Positions 10,278 through 19,816 of a DNA stretch of 64,000 nt are shown piece after piece (positions within the stretch are counted from its first letter, which is position 1; each line of letters begins with the position of its first letter). This DNA is from Iodidimonas nitroreducens. GTDB taxonomy: Bacteria; Pseudomonadota; Alphaproteobacteria; Sphingomonadales; Rhodothalassiaceae. The translations under genes and the position numbers were made by a program. The stretch lies in assembly GCF_008579165.1 (NCBI RefSeq), contig NZ_BKCN01000012.1, one strand, 5' to 3'. The notes under the pieces are model-generated. The model was not told the DNA's origin. It saw only the letters and a list, made by a program, of their open reading frames with translations, and made no database searches.

Positions 10278-10993
10278 TGATGGGCGGCAGCTTTGTGCTG
10301 CAAAACGCTTTCAAATTCGTTCATCAGGGCAGCCTTGCTCAAAAGCCCATCCAGCCGCACCCAATCTTTCCCCGGTTCGGCCCGCAGATAGGTATAGGGC
10401 CGGTGATACATTTTATTGCCGCTTTCATAAAGGGCATCAAACGCCTTGATCGCCAAACGCACCTCGGCCAAAGAGCCGGTGAGGAAAATCCAGTTTTCCG
10501 GCGCATTATAGCGCTTTGCATAGCTCAAAAGCCGCTCTGGCGTATCATATTCGGGATCGATCGAGATGGAAATGAGGCGTGTTTCGGGATCGAGGTCCGT
10601 CATCGGGGCGATGGATTGCGCAAAACTGGCCGATAAAACCGGGCACACCGTGGCGCAGCTGGTGAAGATGAACTGCAAAGCCACCGGGCCGGGCTGGGCC
10701 AGTATCTGGGCCAGATCATGGGCTTTACCATGCTGATCCACAAGCTGTACGGATGAAACATCATAAGCGCCGATGCTCGCCTTATAATTCCGACCGGGCT
10801 TTGTGGGGCCGTTATACATGTGGAATTTCTGTTCACCATGGCCCATCACATGCTCATTCTGGCCATGCTGGCTATGATCCATCGTGCTATGATCAGCTTG
10901 GGCGCGCGCCGGAACAGACATAGCAGTAAAACCAAGGGCCATGCAGCCAAGCGCCATGATCTTCGAAAGTGTTTTTGCCGGGGTCTGTTCCAT
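10274..10993 (-). CDS. SCO1/SenC-type copper protein with His/Met-rich leader (probable IoxD)
   Basis: 239 residues. Signal peptide (MALGCMALGFTAMSVPARA), then a segment at about 34-60 unusually rich in His and Met (six His, three Met), the kind of composition that binds copper. The SCO domain has C113 and C117 in FTSCATVCPVLS and H197 in NKMYHRPYTYLR, so the copper triad is complete. It sits in the middle of the multicopper-oxidase cluster, just after a strong hairpin terminator, so it may be transcribed less than ioxABC. Its stop overlaps the first possible start of the cytochrome fusion gene. Confidence 0.88.
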   Translation of the reverse strand: MEQTPAKTLSKIMALGCMALGFTAMSVPARAQADHSTMDHSQHGQNEHVMGHGEQKFHMYNGPTKPGRNYKASIGAYDVSSVQLVDQHGKAHDLAQILAQPGPVALQFIFTSCATVCPVLSASFAQSIAPMTDLDPETRLISISIDPEYDTPERLLSYAKRYNAPENWIFLTGSLAEVRLAIKAFDALYESGNKMYHRPYTYLRAEPGKDWVRLDGLLSKAALMNEFESVLQHKAAAHQ

Positions 10994-11036
10994 CGTTTAA
11001 TCCCTTCAATGCAGAATGACATCCGTATAAAACGCA

Positions 11037-11063
11037 AAAGCTGCCGGGCCTGAGCCCGGCAGT
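11037..11063 (-). terminator. Intrinsic terminator between ioxC and ioxD
   Basis: CTGCCGGGC (11041-11049), a four-base loop and GCCCGGCAG (11054-11062) form a perfect nine-pair GC-rich hairpin. On the minus strand it is followed by CTTTTGCGTTTTA. It lies 45 bases after the ioxC stop and ahead of ioxD, inside a run of same-strand genes. It could either end the ioxABC transcript or act as a partial terminator that lowers expression of the accessory genes. Confidence 0.75.
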
Positions 11064-11107
11064 GTGGTTACCAATTAAAACCCTTTAACGTCAGCAGCAT
11101 AACCGCC

Positions 11108-13040
11108 TCAGTGAACCGACCAGATGGCAACGCCATGATGGAAAGGATCGAACTGATAATAGCGCAGACGCTGTGCAGGATCGTAGCGGAATTCGACTTC
11201 CACTTCATGCTTGCCCAAGCCATCTTCGGTGACCTGATTGGCAAACTGGGTGAAATCGGTTTGCAGTTCCTGCTGGATGATCACGCCTTTTTGTCCGGCT
11301 GTCATGGCCTGTGCTTCGGCAACATTGGAAGCAAGACCACCCAAACCGGCCATCGTGGCGGCGTCACCCAGAATACCAGCCTGTGTGAAGCCCCCTTCAG
11401 GACGCACAGCCGGGGGAACAACCGCAGGATTGACCGTATTGGGCATCCAGTTGGTGCGCCCAAAGGTGAACCATGGGCCCTGGCCATTCAAAGGCAGGGT
11501 GTTATGGAAGGTATTTTCCCAACCCCGAAGACCTCCGAAATCGACGCTGAAATACCCATGCGGGAAATAATCACCATTATAAAGGGTGACATTGAGTGTC
11601 GTCCCGCGGGTTGTCCATTCGTCGAAGCGACCTTGTGAGCCGGTGGTGCCGTCATGCCCGGTCAACATCCCATAGATGGTGTTGTTGACATAGAACAAGG
11701 TGCTGTCGGCGGTGAGATCAGGCGTGACCCCACGTGGCAGTTTATTGCGGTTTTTCCAATCAAAGAACGCTTCTTCGATTTCCTTCACAAGCAGAGCCGC
11801 CGTGCTGGTTTCCGTGCGGCCATTGAAGTTGTATTCCCGCAGCTTTCAAGGCCAGCCACATGCGCTTGGCAGGTGCCAGATCGCCAATCATCCCGATGGC
11901 AGCCAGCTTGGCGGCTTCGCTGGACGAAGGCGCTTCGCCAAAGACATCGATTTCCCATTGCGGAATGGATTTTCCACCCGGTGCCTTCAGGGCATTTTCA
12001 ATGGCCTGAATGCGGGATGGATGGACGCGCCATCCCCAATGATAGGTCAGATTCCAAAAGCGCCCGGGGGCCATCTTGAAATCAAACTCATAGCGTTCGC
12101 CTTCATTCATCGGAAAGAAGGAGCCATCCAGTGCCACTGAGGGCACACCTACGCCACCGCGCAGATTGGGATCATCGAAATACATCACGAAGGGGGCCCA
12201 ATCTTCATGACCTCTTTTCACGACATCGACGACATAATTGATGGTCCATTCTTCATCGAGCACATTGCTGGGATCGATGGAGAAAGTATCCGAAAGGATG
12301 AAATGCCGCCCCCAAACCTGATGAACCGTGACCGAATTGGTTTCGGGATCAACAGATTTGATCTGTTCCGGGCCTTTGTAATTGAGCAAAGGCATGCCGC
12401 TATAGACGCGATTGATCGGGTTTCCTTCCAGAATATCGAGCGCAAACTGGATATCTTCCTGATCAACACGGGTGGCGACACGCTCGCCAATCTGGCCCGC
12501 TGCATCATCGCCGCGCGGAACTTCACTATCACCGCGACGCGGATCAGTGGGAACGCGCAAACCACCATGGAAGCGGGTTTGGGTTGTGGCCCATAATTCG
12601 CGCCAATTAGTGGCTTCCTTCAGGCGTTTGATCACCCGCGCCAGATCTTCTTCCGGACCACGATCATCAGCCAGAACGCTGACAACGGGATCGGGATGAA
12701 GATTATAAGGGTTTTCCGGCGTTGAGTTCAGCGTATTGGGAATTTCATTCCCTGCTGAATCGAGCGCATTGCCAAAGATCGTCGGCAACAGGTTCGATGG
12801 ATTGGTGCTATCCGCTCCCAGTGTTTCTGAAGGCGGGAAAGGATGACCCGCGCCCGAAAGCGCTTCGGCCGATCCGGTTTTATAGATCGTTTTTGTGCCG
12901 TCATTGACCACTTCCATTGTGCGATCAGCCGGCAGGGGCTGGAAAGGCGCCCCATCCTGAGCGAATGCCGCGCCGGTTCCCGCCAGCATAACTGCCGGCA
13001 AAAGAACCTTGGCCATCCGCCTGTCGAGTTTCGTTCTCAT
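11108..13040 (-). CDS. ioxC: Large secreted protein, iodide-oxidase partner IoxC (one frame break)
   Basis: About 644 residues. A clear signal peptide (KVLLPAVMLAGTGAAFAQ) is followed by a soluble protein with no domain I can name. It lacks CxxCH, copper-cluster or other redox motifs and is rich in Trp, Asp, Pro and aromatic stretches (WALWYH-like TYHWGWRVHPSR, GRFWNLTYHWGW). The position after a multicopper oxidase and a SCO-like gene matches ioxC, which I recall as co-purifying with IoxA in strain Q-1 and having no characterised relatives. The frame changes near 11838-11843; the span of 1933 bases means one extra base or two missing. The start ATG at 13038-13040 is preceded by GGAG at proper spacing. 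The upstream reading frame is open without a stop (see the IoxB-like gene). Confidence 0.75.
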
Positions 13041-13742
13041 TACGTCACTCCATTGATTCCGTTTGAGCCTCAAAAGCGCTGCTTCAAAGCGTTGCGCGGT
13101 GATTCCACGCATAGGCGCTCTTTCCCGGAAGGAAGGACCGGCCAATTGTGGAGCAGCAGGCTTTTTGCTGGGCAGCATCCATGAGATGCGGTGAACGGCA
13201 TCCTGCGTGGTGATCTTGGCGGGGAAAGTGCCCCAGATCCGTGCATTGCCGGTAGCATTGCCATAGAAAACCAGACGGCCCATGCCGACGCTGGCACCAC
13301 GATTGAAGTGGTACATGCGTTGCGCAAGCATCGCTGGTTCTTCTCCGGCAGCGCGCATGAACATCCAGCCATCCGGGGCATTGAATTCCCGGGCATGTTC
13401 GGCCAAACGCTCGACCGTATCATTGATGGGGTCCACGGTGATCGAGGTGATGAAAACATCACGCCCGACCTTGTCGCCCAATCCTTCCACGATCTTGGCA
13501 ATATGCGCCGTTTGGCTGTGCATCTTGTCATCATCGATCGAGAAGAAATTGACCATGAAAATCTTGTTTTGCATGCGATCTTCATAGAACCGCACCGGTT
13601 CGCCGGTATGAGACACCGCACGCACATCAGGGAAGCCACAGCGGACATTGAGATCAAGCTGGTGCACCGAGGTGGGTGTCAGGCTCTCGTTCGGGCCGCA
13701 TTGTGCGGCGCCGCTTAACAACTGTCGTCTTGTTGTAGACAT
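13041..13742 (-). CDS. SCO-like protein lacking the copper cysteines (probable IoxB)
   Basis: From ATG 13740-13742 with upstream AAGGAT. The N-terminus TTRRQLLSG hints at Tat export. The SCO/thioredoxin-like fold is recognisable (KIFMVNFFSIDDDKMH, ITVDPINDTVERLAEHAREF, WMFMRAAGEEP), but the usual CxxxC is replaced by FSIDDDKM and no Cys pair is present, so copper transfer by the normal mechanism is not possible. No stop codon separates it from ioxC in this sequence: the frame runs straight through. Either the two are fused here, or a base is missing near 13100-13130; in another frame a stop lies at 13070. The 3' end given is therefore arbitrary. Confidence 0.7.
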
Positions 13743-13780
13743 CGAATTGTCATCCTTTTCGAAAAGTTTCGGTGAGGGGA

Positions 13781-15607
13781 TCAGTCGCCCTGACCCGGCT
13801 CCACAAGATCCCAACGCACCATCATGGCGTGATCCTCATGCACCACATTGTGGCAATGCATGATGTAAGGACCGAGGAAATCGCGCCAGCGACCGAAGAA
13901 TTTCACTTCATCGCCCGGTCCGAGTTCCACCACGTCTTTCTTGGTGTCGAGGAAGCTGAAGGGCTCCACCGGCTTGCCATTGACTTCAAAAATCTGGAAT
14001 TCTTCCATATGCGTATGCACAGGATGCGCCCAGCTATCGCCGGTATTGCGCCAGGTCCAGATTTCCGCACTGCCTTGCTCGATCTTGGCATCAGCACGGT
14101 TTGGATCCATCAACTCGCCATTGACGGTGAAGAGGCCACTGTCATAGTCGAAGGTCCAGATGCGTTCGCGACGCACTTCGCTGAAATCGATGGCTGGCTG
14201 ACGACGCATGAAATCGGGGATCCGCGATGGATCTTCGACATCACCCGCCTGCACGCGGAACTGCATGATCATATCGCCTTCATCGAGCTGACGGCCGCTT
14301 TGACCGGCGCCATCTTCGCGCATGCCCAAACGGTTGACGATGTAGACATTGTCACCGGCATTGAAATTCGAGAAATCGATGATCACGTCCGAGCGATTGG
14401 CCACCCAAAGCTTGAGGGTTTCCGATTCGATCGGTGTTTCACGCAGATTGCCGTCGTTCGACAGGATGATCCAGTTGGTTGCCCTTTGGGCATTGGGATC
14501 GGCACTGTCTGTGGCCAGATGCAGTTCATAGAGTCGGCTTGGGCCGCCATTCAGAATACGGAAGCGATATTTGCGGCGTTTCACATCCAGATAAGGCTGG
14601 ATGGTGCGGTTCACCGTCATGGTATCGCCCAGCATCCCAAAGGTTGTGTGCTGGAAGCTTGGCAGATATTCGCCTTCGATATTCTGAATATCGGGGGAGA
14701 AGAAATCCCAGACCACCTGACCATTTTCATCGAACTGAACGTCATGGATGATGAGGGGGATGTCGTATTCCCCGCTGGGCAGCCGGAAGGCATCGGGATT
14801 GGGATCATTTTCGTTGTCGGAATCTTTCTCGTCGAACAGGAGATAGAAACCGGCATGACCCGCATACACATTGGTGGCCGTGAAATCGAGGCGATGATCA
14901 TGATACCACAAGGTGGTCATGCGCTCATCGTCATTCTTACCGGATTGATCGCCCGCCGGGAAGTTTGCGTAATGATGATCCCAGAATTCGCCGGGATTGA
15001 AATAATCCTGGGGGATACCATCCGATTCCGACGCCGTATGGCCGTTATGCAGATGGATTGAAAAGCTGGGAACCGCGAAATTCACGTTACCCGTGCCGAT
15101 TTCCGGATGTTCATTGATGCGACGAACGAAAACAGGCTCGCCATATTTGGCCTTATAGGTCGGCCCCGGTGCGATATTGGTAAAGTTCGGACCGGTGAAG
15201 GTATAATGCCACGATCCCTGATTATAGGGGGGCTGTGGATGATACACCCAGCGCGATTCCTGCAAACGTTCATAATAGAACTTTTGCGGCGCAAATTTAT
15301 CGAACAACTGATGCCGTTCGGGATCAGGCGCCATGCCGCCCAATATGGGATCAAGCAGATCAGATTGTGGCACGGATTGCGCAACAGGCATCCGAAACAG
15401 GGGGGCCGTAAAAGGGGTGACTTTAGGGCTTGGTCGGGACACCCATGATGGCCTGAATGTTTGAGGGAAAATAAGCCCGGTTTGTGGGAAATTACCGGGT
15501 GTGCGCTCGATAACATGCTGTTTCGGCGCACTCATTGCATACTTCGACGCGAGGCCCGCACCAGCGGCAGCGGCACCCAGCTTCAAAGCATCTCGCCTTT
15601 TGAACAT
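13781..15607 (-). CDS. ioxA: Multicopper oxidase, iodide oxidase catalytic subunit IoxA
   Basis: 608 residues, intact. It has a Tat-type leader (KRRDALKLGAAAAGAGLASKYA). The four copper motifs are complete: HLHNGH 185-190, WYHDH 234-238, HPVHTH 528-533 and HCHNVVHEDHAMM 584-596, giving the trinuclear centre plus a type 1 copper with axial Met. It would act outside the cytoplasm, oxidising a small substrate with O2 as acceptor. The neighbourhood (SCO-like, IoxC-like, SCO, cytochrome fusion, SCO) is the reported iox arrangement, so iodide is the likely substrate. Bilirubin-oxidase or Mn-oxidase-like activity is the alternative. The RBS GGAGA sits eight bases from ATG. Confidence 0.87.
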   Translation of the reverse strand: MFKRRDALKLGAAAAGAGLASKYAMSAPKQHVIERTPGNFPQTGLIFPQTFRPSWVSRPSPKVTPFTAPLFRMPVAQSVPQSDLLDPILGGMAPDPERHQLFDKFAPQKFYYERLQESRWVYHPQPPYNQGSWHYTFTGPNFTNIAPGPTYKAKYGEPVFVRRINEHPEIGTGNVNFAVPSFSIHLHNGHTASESDGIPQDYFNPGEFWDHHYANFPAGDQSGKNDDERMTTLWYHDHRLDFTATNVYAGHAGFYLLFDEKDSDNENDPNPDAFRLPSGEYDIPLIIHDVQFDENGQVVWDFFSPDIQNIEGEYLPSFQHTTFGMLGDTMTVNRTIQPYLDVKRRKYRFRILNGGPSRLYELHLATDSADPNAQRATNWIILSNDGNLRETPIESETLKLWVANRSDVIIDFSNFNAGDNVYIVNRLGMREDGAGQSGRQLDEGDMIMQFRVQAGDVEDPSRIPDFMRRQPAIDFSEVRRERIWTFDYDSGLFTVNGELMDPNRADAKIEQGSAEIWTWRNTGDSWAHPVHTHMEEFQIFEVNGKPVEPFSFLDTKKDVVELGPGDEVKFFGRWRDFLGPYIMHCHNVVHEDHAMMVRWDLVEPGQGD

Positions 15608-15791
15608 AAGGATTTCTCCAGGTTGACGTGTCGATCCGCGATTCCCTGAAGACGGATGCCATCAGGGTTGTGAGAAAGCTTTGCATGCATGGCGCGAAAT
15701 TCACGCGAAGCATGATCTGATCAAGCGATTTGAATGCGGTGGGGAAACAGCTTTAAAGATGTGTTTGGCCGTGTATAACGAGATTTTATCG

Positions 15792-15834
15792 TCATTATCT
15801 ACGAAACACTTTTAAAGCGATCATTATCTATGAA
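15792..15834. repeat. Direct repeat TCATTATCTAYGAA x2 in iox upstream region
   Basis: Two copies, 15792-15805 (C at the variable base) and 15821-15834 (T), 13 of 14 bases identical, starts 29 bases apart (close to three helical turns). This is a typical arrangement for a tandem-site activator or response regulator. It lies about 185-230 bases upstream of ioxA and 400 bases from gspE. Confidence 0.6.
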
Positions 15835-15967
15835 CTACCCGCATTAAGACTCATATTCACTCAACCAAAAAGGGCCGCACTCACTGTTGTCATTTTTCGC
15901 CTTATTGTGAATTAATGCAAGCCCATATTTCGCCACATTCTTAAAAATAGACAAATCAATGCTGTTG

Positions 15968-15984
15968 TATGTATTTTATACATA
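15968..15984. promoter_or_regulatory. Dyad TATGTAT-N3-ATACATA
   Basis: A perfect seven-base inverted repeat around a TTT spacer in the iox/gsp divergent region; a candidate operator. The binding protein is unknown. Confidence 0.4.
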
Positions 15985-16233
15985 AGAAACAATAATTTAT
16001 ATTCACATTGCATTTATGTTATTGCGTTGAAACATTTAGAAATACACCATATAGATGTTCTGAAGGTTGTGGGATGTCTGCGCTTTTCGGTAGAATCAAC
16101 TGCATTTCACGAATTTGTGTCTGACGATCTATAGTTAAAAAAATTAACAAGTTTTTTAACACTCATGATGATAGGATGTGTTTAGAATAAATCCTTAAAG
16201 TATTGTTAACACTCTGGCCGGAATGTGCGATAG

Positions 16234-17948
16234 ATGAAGACCATGGAAACGCCTTTGGCTGATCGCGATGAACGCTTGGCGGCCTTGCTGATGGATGCTG
16301 GCCGGATCGAGCATTCAACGATCGAGCGTGCGCGCCTCATTGCTCAGACTACGGGGGATTCTCTCCCTCTTGTCTTGCTGAAACTCGGCATGATGGCGGA
16401 GCGGGATCTGGCGATGGCTTTGGCCCGCTGCCATGGGCTGAAGCTTGTGGAACAAGATGCTTTCCCCGCACAGGCGATCCCGGGCTTATCGCTGAGCACC
16501 CGCTTCTTGCGCGAAGAGCGTGTTTTGCCCCTTGCCCTCACTGATGATCGCCTTGATCTGGCGATGGCTGATCCCGGGGATGATTTTGTTCGGCAGTCAT
16601 TAGCGATGATTGCCGATGTGCCGGTGGTGTTGCATGTGGGGCTGCCTACAGAAATCGAGCAGGCGATTGATCGACTCTATGGCTCGGTGCAGGCGACCGA
16701 AGATCAAATGGATCGCACTCATAATGCTGCTGAAGACGAGGGGTTTGAAACCGATATCGAACGCTTGCGCGATCTGGCCAGCGAAGCGCCGGTGGTGCGG
16801 TTGGTCAGCCGGATGATCGAGGATGCGATCGATTTGCGCGCCTCGGATATTCATCTGGAGCCTTATGAGCAGCGTTTGCGCCTTCGCTATCGGGTCGATG
16901 GCGTTTTGCAAGACGGTGAAGCGCCACCCTTACGCCTGAAATCGGCCATCGTTTCGCGTCTGAAGATCATGGCCAAGCTCAATATCGCCGAGCGTCGCCT
17001 GCCGCAGGATGGGCGGATCAAGCTGGCGGTTCGCGGCTCTGCCATTGATCTGCGTGTCTCCACCTTGCCGTCTCTTTTTGGTGAAGGCGTGGTTTTGCGG
17101 GTGCTCAATCAGGATCAGTTGAGCCTTGAGTTCGGGGCCTTGGGCATTGGCGGCAAAACCCTTGAGCGGTTGCTGGAAGGCCTGCAGCGCCCCAATGGTA
17201 TTTTTCTGGTCACCGGGCCCACGGGTTCGGGAAAAACCACCACCCTTTATGCGGCGCTTTCCCGCTTGAATGAAGCAGGCACCAAGATCGTGACCGTGGA
17301 AGATCCGGTTGAATATCAGCTTGATGGGGTCAATCAGATACAGGTGAAGCCCGCTATTGGTTTGACCTTTGCCAATGCCTTACGCGCCATTTTGCGCCAG
17401 GATCCCGATATCATCCTGATCGGTGAAATTCGCGATCTGGAAACAGCGCGGATTGCTGCCCAGGCGGCGCTGACCGGGCATCTGGTGTTGTCCACTTTGC
17501 ACACCAATAGCGCTGCGGCTTCGGTTACCCGCTTGATGGATATGGGGCTTGAAAGCTATCTGGTCACCGCCACGCTGAATGGCGTTGTGGCCCAAAGATT
17601 GGTGCGCCGCCTGTGTGATGCGTGCAAAACGCCTTATGCCATCAGCCGGAGCTTTATGATAAGCTGGGCTTGAAGAAACTGGGGGCGCTTTTATCTGCCA
17701 CCCTTTATCAGCCCATGGGTTGTGATCACTGCCATCAAAGCGGCTATCGCGGCCGCACCAGCCTTGTGGAAATTCTGGTGATCGATGATCATCTGCGCCG
17801 GATTATCCTGAAAGATGGGGATGCATCAGAAGTGCAGCGGGCGGCGCTGGAAGCCGGGATGGTGACCCTTTATGAGGATGGTATGAAGAAAGCCCTGGCC
17901 GGAGAAACGTCGGTCGAAGAAGTGCTCCGCACGGCGCGGGATGGGTGA
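16234..17948 (+). CDS. gspE: Type II secretion ATPase GspE (one frame break)
   Basis: About 571 residues; the hexameric cytoplasmic ATPase that drives pseudopilus assembly. N-terminal GspE/MshEN domains (about 10-150), then the ATPase core: SDIHLEPYEQRLRLRYRVDG, Walker A GPTGSGKTTT, Asp box TVEDPVEYQL, Walker B DPDIILIGEIRD, His box TGHLVLSTLHTN, and a zinc site CDAC...CDHC. One C is missing near 17646 (ATCAGCCGGAGC), between the two halves of the zinc region; restoring it joins PYAIS to PELYDKLG. First gene of the gsp operon; ends 4 bases before the gspF ATG. Confidence 0.93.
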
Positions 17949-17952
17949 TTTT

Positions 17953-19212
17953 ATGGCTGTTTTCAGCTATCGCGCCGTGGATCAATCGGGTCGGCTTGTG
18001 GAAGGCACCTTTCATGGGGCGGATCAGGCGGCCCTGATCGCGCATTTGCGGGGGCAGGGCTTGCAGCCGGTGCAGATGACCGATCTCAGCCGAAAAGATG
18101 CCGGGATTTTTTCGGGTGGTCTTTTCTCTCGCGCCGGGCGCCTGGGCTTTTCGCTGGATCAGGCAAAGGCTAAAAAGCTGACATCTGGCGGTTTGGCGAT
18201 GATGAGCCGTGAATTGGCCACCCTTCTCGATGCCGGATTGCCATTGGAGCAGGGTCTGCAGATGCTGGCACAGCAGGATGGCGGGCGCACAGTGGCAGCA
18301 AAGGTTGCGGGTGGCTTGCTGGAAAAGGTTCGGTCCGGCGCGTCTTTTGCCGATGCCTTGCAAGATCAAAGTGAGAATTTCCCCGGCCATTTCATCGGAC
18401 TTGTGCGCGCGGGCGAGGCGGGCGGCACCCTTGATCGGGTTCTGCTCAAGCTGGCCGATAGTTTGGAGCGGAGCCATGCCCTGGCGCAGGATATCCGCTC
18501 GGCCCTCAATTATCCGATCCTGATTCTGGTGGCTTCGGGAGGGGCGGTTCTGGTCCTGCTTTTGGGGGTGATCCCGGAATTCGAGCCGCTGTTCAGCAGC
18601 GCGGGCAATGCCTTGCCGATGTCGGCGCGGATCGTGATGGGGGCTTCGCGGCTTTTGCAGAAATTCTGGTGGGCTTTGCCGCTGGCGATTATCATTTTTT
18701 ACATTATTATGCGGTTTATTTCGGCGGATGCATCCTTGCGGGCGCGGATTCAGGGGCTATGGCTGGATTTGCCCTTGATCGGCCCTTTGATGCGGAAAAT
18801 CGAGGCGGCGCGTTTTTGTGGCACTTTGGGAACCTTGATCGAGAATGGTGTGGATGTGGTGCCGGCCTTGCAGATGAGTGGAAAAACCTTATCCAATGCC
18901 CGTTTGGTGCGGGCTGTGGAGCAGGTGGTACCGCGCTTGCGCCGGGGTGAGGGTTTGGCCGAACCGCTGGTTGAAGCCGGGGTGCTGCCCCCCCTTGCGG
19001 CGCGCCTCATTCGGGTGGGGGAGCAAAGCGGTCGCCTTGATGTTATGCTTTTGACCACGGCGCGCATCTATGAAGGGGAAATCGGCCGCGAAACCCGCAA
19101 ACTCGTTTCGCTGCTGGTGCCGATGGTGACTTTGTTTCTGGGTATTCTTGTGGCGGGGATCATCGGGTCCATCCTATCGGCGATTCTCACCTCTTATGAT
19201 TTGCCTTTTTAG
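17953..19212 (+). CDS. gspF: Type II secretion inner-membrane platform protein GspF
   Basis: 420 residues from ATG 17953 (MAVFSYRAVDQSG), which matches the family start better than the ATG at 17941 inside the end of gspE. Two homologous T2SF domains (about 85-205 and 285-410) with three membrane segments (IILVASGGAVLVLLLGVIPE, PLAIIIFYIIMRF, LVPMVTLFLGILVAGIIGS). Core platform protein that couples GspE to the pseudopilins. Confidence 0.95.
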   Translation: MAVFSYRAVDQSGRLVEGTFHGADQAALIAHLRGQGLQPVQMTDLSRKDAGIFSGGLFSRAGRLGFSLDQAKAKKLTSGGLAMMSRELATLLDAGLPLEQGLQMLAQQDGGRTVAAKVAGGLLEKVRSGASFADALQDQSENFPGHFIGLVRAGEAGGTLDRVLLKLADSLERSHALAQDIRSALNYPILILVASGGAVLVLLLGVIPEFEPLFSSAGNALPMSARIVMGASRLLQKFWWALPLAIIIFYIIMRFISADASLRARIQGLWLDLPLIGPLMRKIEAARFCGTLGTLIENGVDVVPALQMSGKTLSNARLVRAVEQVVPRLRRGEGLAEPLVEAGVLPPLAARLIRVGEQSGRLDVMLLTTARIYEGEIGRETRKLVSLLVPMVTLFLGILVAGIIGSILSAILTSYDLPF

Positions 19213-19215
19213 GAG

Positions 19216-19725
19216 ATGGGCATGAAACCCCTGTTCATCACCCAAGGCGCGCAGCGGTCTTCCTGTCGGCAGGCGGTTGAGAGCGGCTTCACCCTGATGG
19301 AAATGCTGGTGGTGATGGCGGTGATGGGGATTGTGGCGGCTTTGGCCATGCCGCGTTTTCATCATGCCCTGCCGGGCCTGGATTACACCCATGCCGTGCA
19401 TAATCTGGCCTCCGCCCTGCGGCAAACCCGTGCAGCGGCTATTTCTTCGGGGCAAATGCGCAGTCTGGAACTGGATATCGATGATGCCGTCTATCGCTAT
19501 CCGGGCGTTCCCAAAGCCGACATTCCGGCCGGGATCGATATCGATCTTGTGGCCGGGCGCGAAGGGTTGTCCCGTGTCGATCAACGGGCACGCTTTGATT
19601 TTTATCCCGATGGGTCGTCGGCGGGGGGGCGGATTGCTTTGGCTCAAGGGGATCGGCTGTCAATCCTTGCGATCGATTGGTTGACCGGACGCATCGAGAT
19701 CAAGGATGACGCCGATGGTTTTTAA
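19216..19725 (+). CDS. gspH: Minor pseudopilin GspH
   Basis: 169 residues. A long 24-residue leader ends in the prepilin cleavage motif SG|FTLMEML, followed by the hydrophobic N-terminal helix VVMAVMGIVAALAMP. The globular part carries the GspH-type FYPDGSSAGGRIAL near the C-terminus. It starts 4 bases after gspF. A shorter start (ATG 19222) gives the same mature protein. The prepilin peptidase needed for processing is not in this window. Confidence 0.88.
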   Translation: MGMKPLFITQGAQRSSCRQAVESGFTLMEMLVVMAVMGIVAALAMPRFHHALPGLDYTHAVHNLASALRQTRAAAISSGQMRSLELDIDDAVYRYPGVPKADIPAGIDIDLVAGREGLSRVDQRARFDFYPDGSSAGGRIALAQGDRLSILAIDWLTGRIEIKDDADGF

Positions 19726-19816
19726 AGGCACGACCTATTCAAAAAAGAGTGTTCCTTTAATTTCGCACTTGCTAAAGATGCATTTCGGATTTGGGGCATG
19801 ATCAGGGTTCTCGTCC

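Larger units (their letters stand above)
15608..16233. promoter_or_regulatory. AT-rich divergent region upstream of ioxA and gspE
   Basis: 626 bases with no coding potential and much lower GC than the genes. It must hold the promoters of the iox cluster (leftward) and of the type II secretion operon (rightward). Visible elements are a near-perfect 14-base direct repeat (15792-15805 and 15821-15834) and a dyad TATGTAT-TTT-ATACATA at 15968-15984. The ioxA-proximal 180 bases could be a long leader. I see no riboswitch or RNA gene. Confidence 0.55.

Noticed and set aside
13772..15061. 429-codon open frame on plus
   Set aside because: It runs exactly antisense to the intact ioxA, whose four copper motifs are unambiguous; the frame has no recognisable domain and is a codon-bias shadow.
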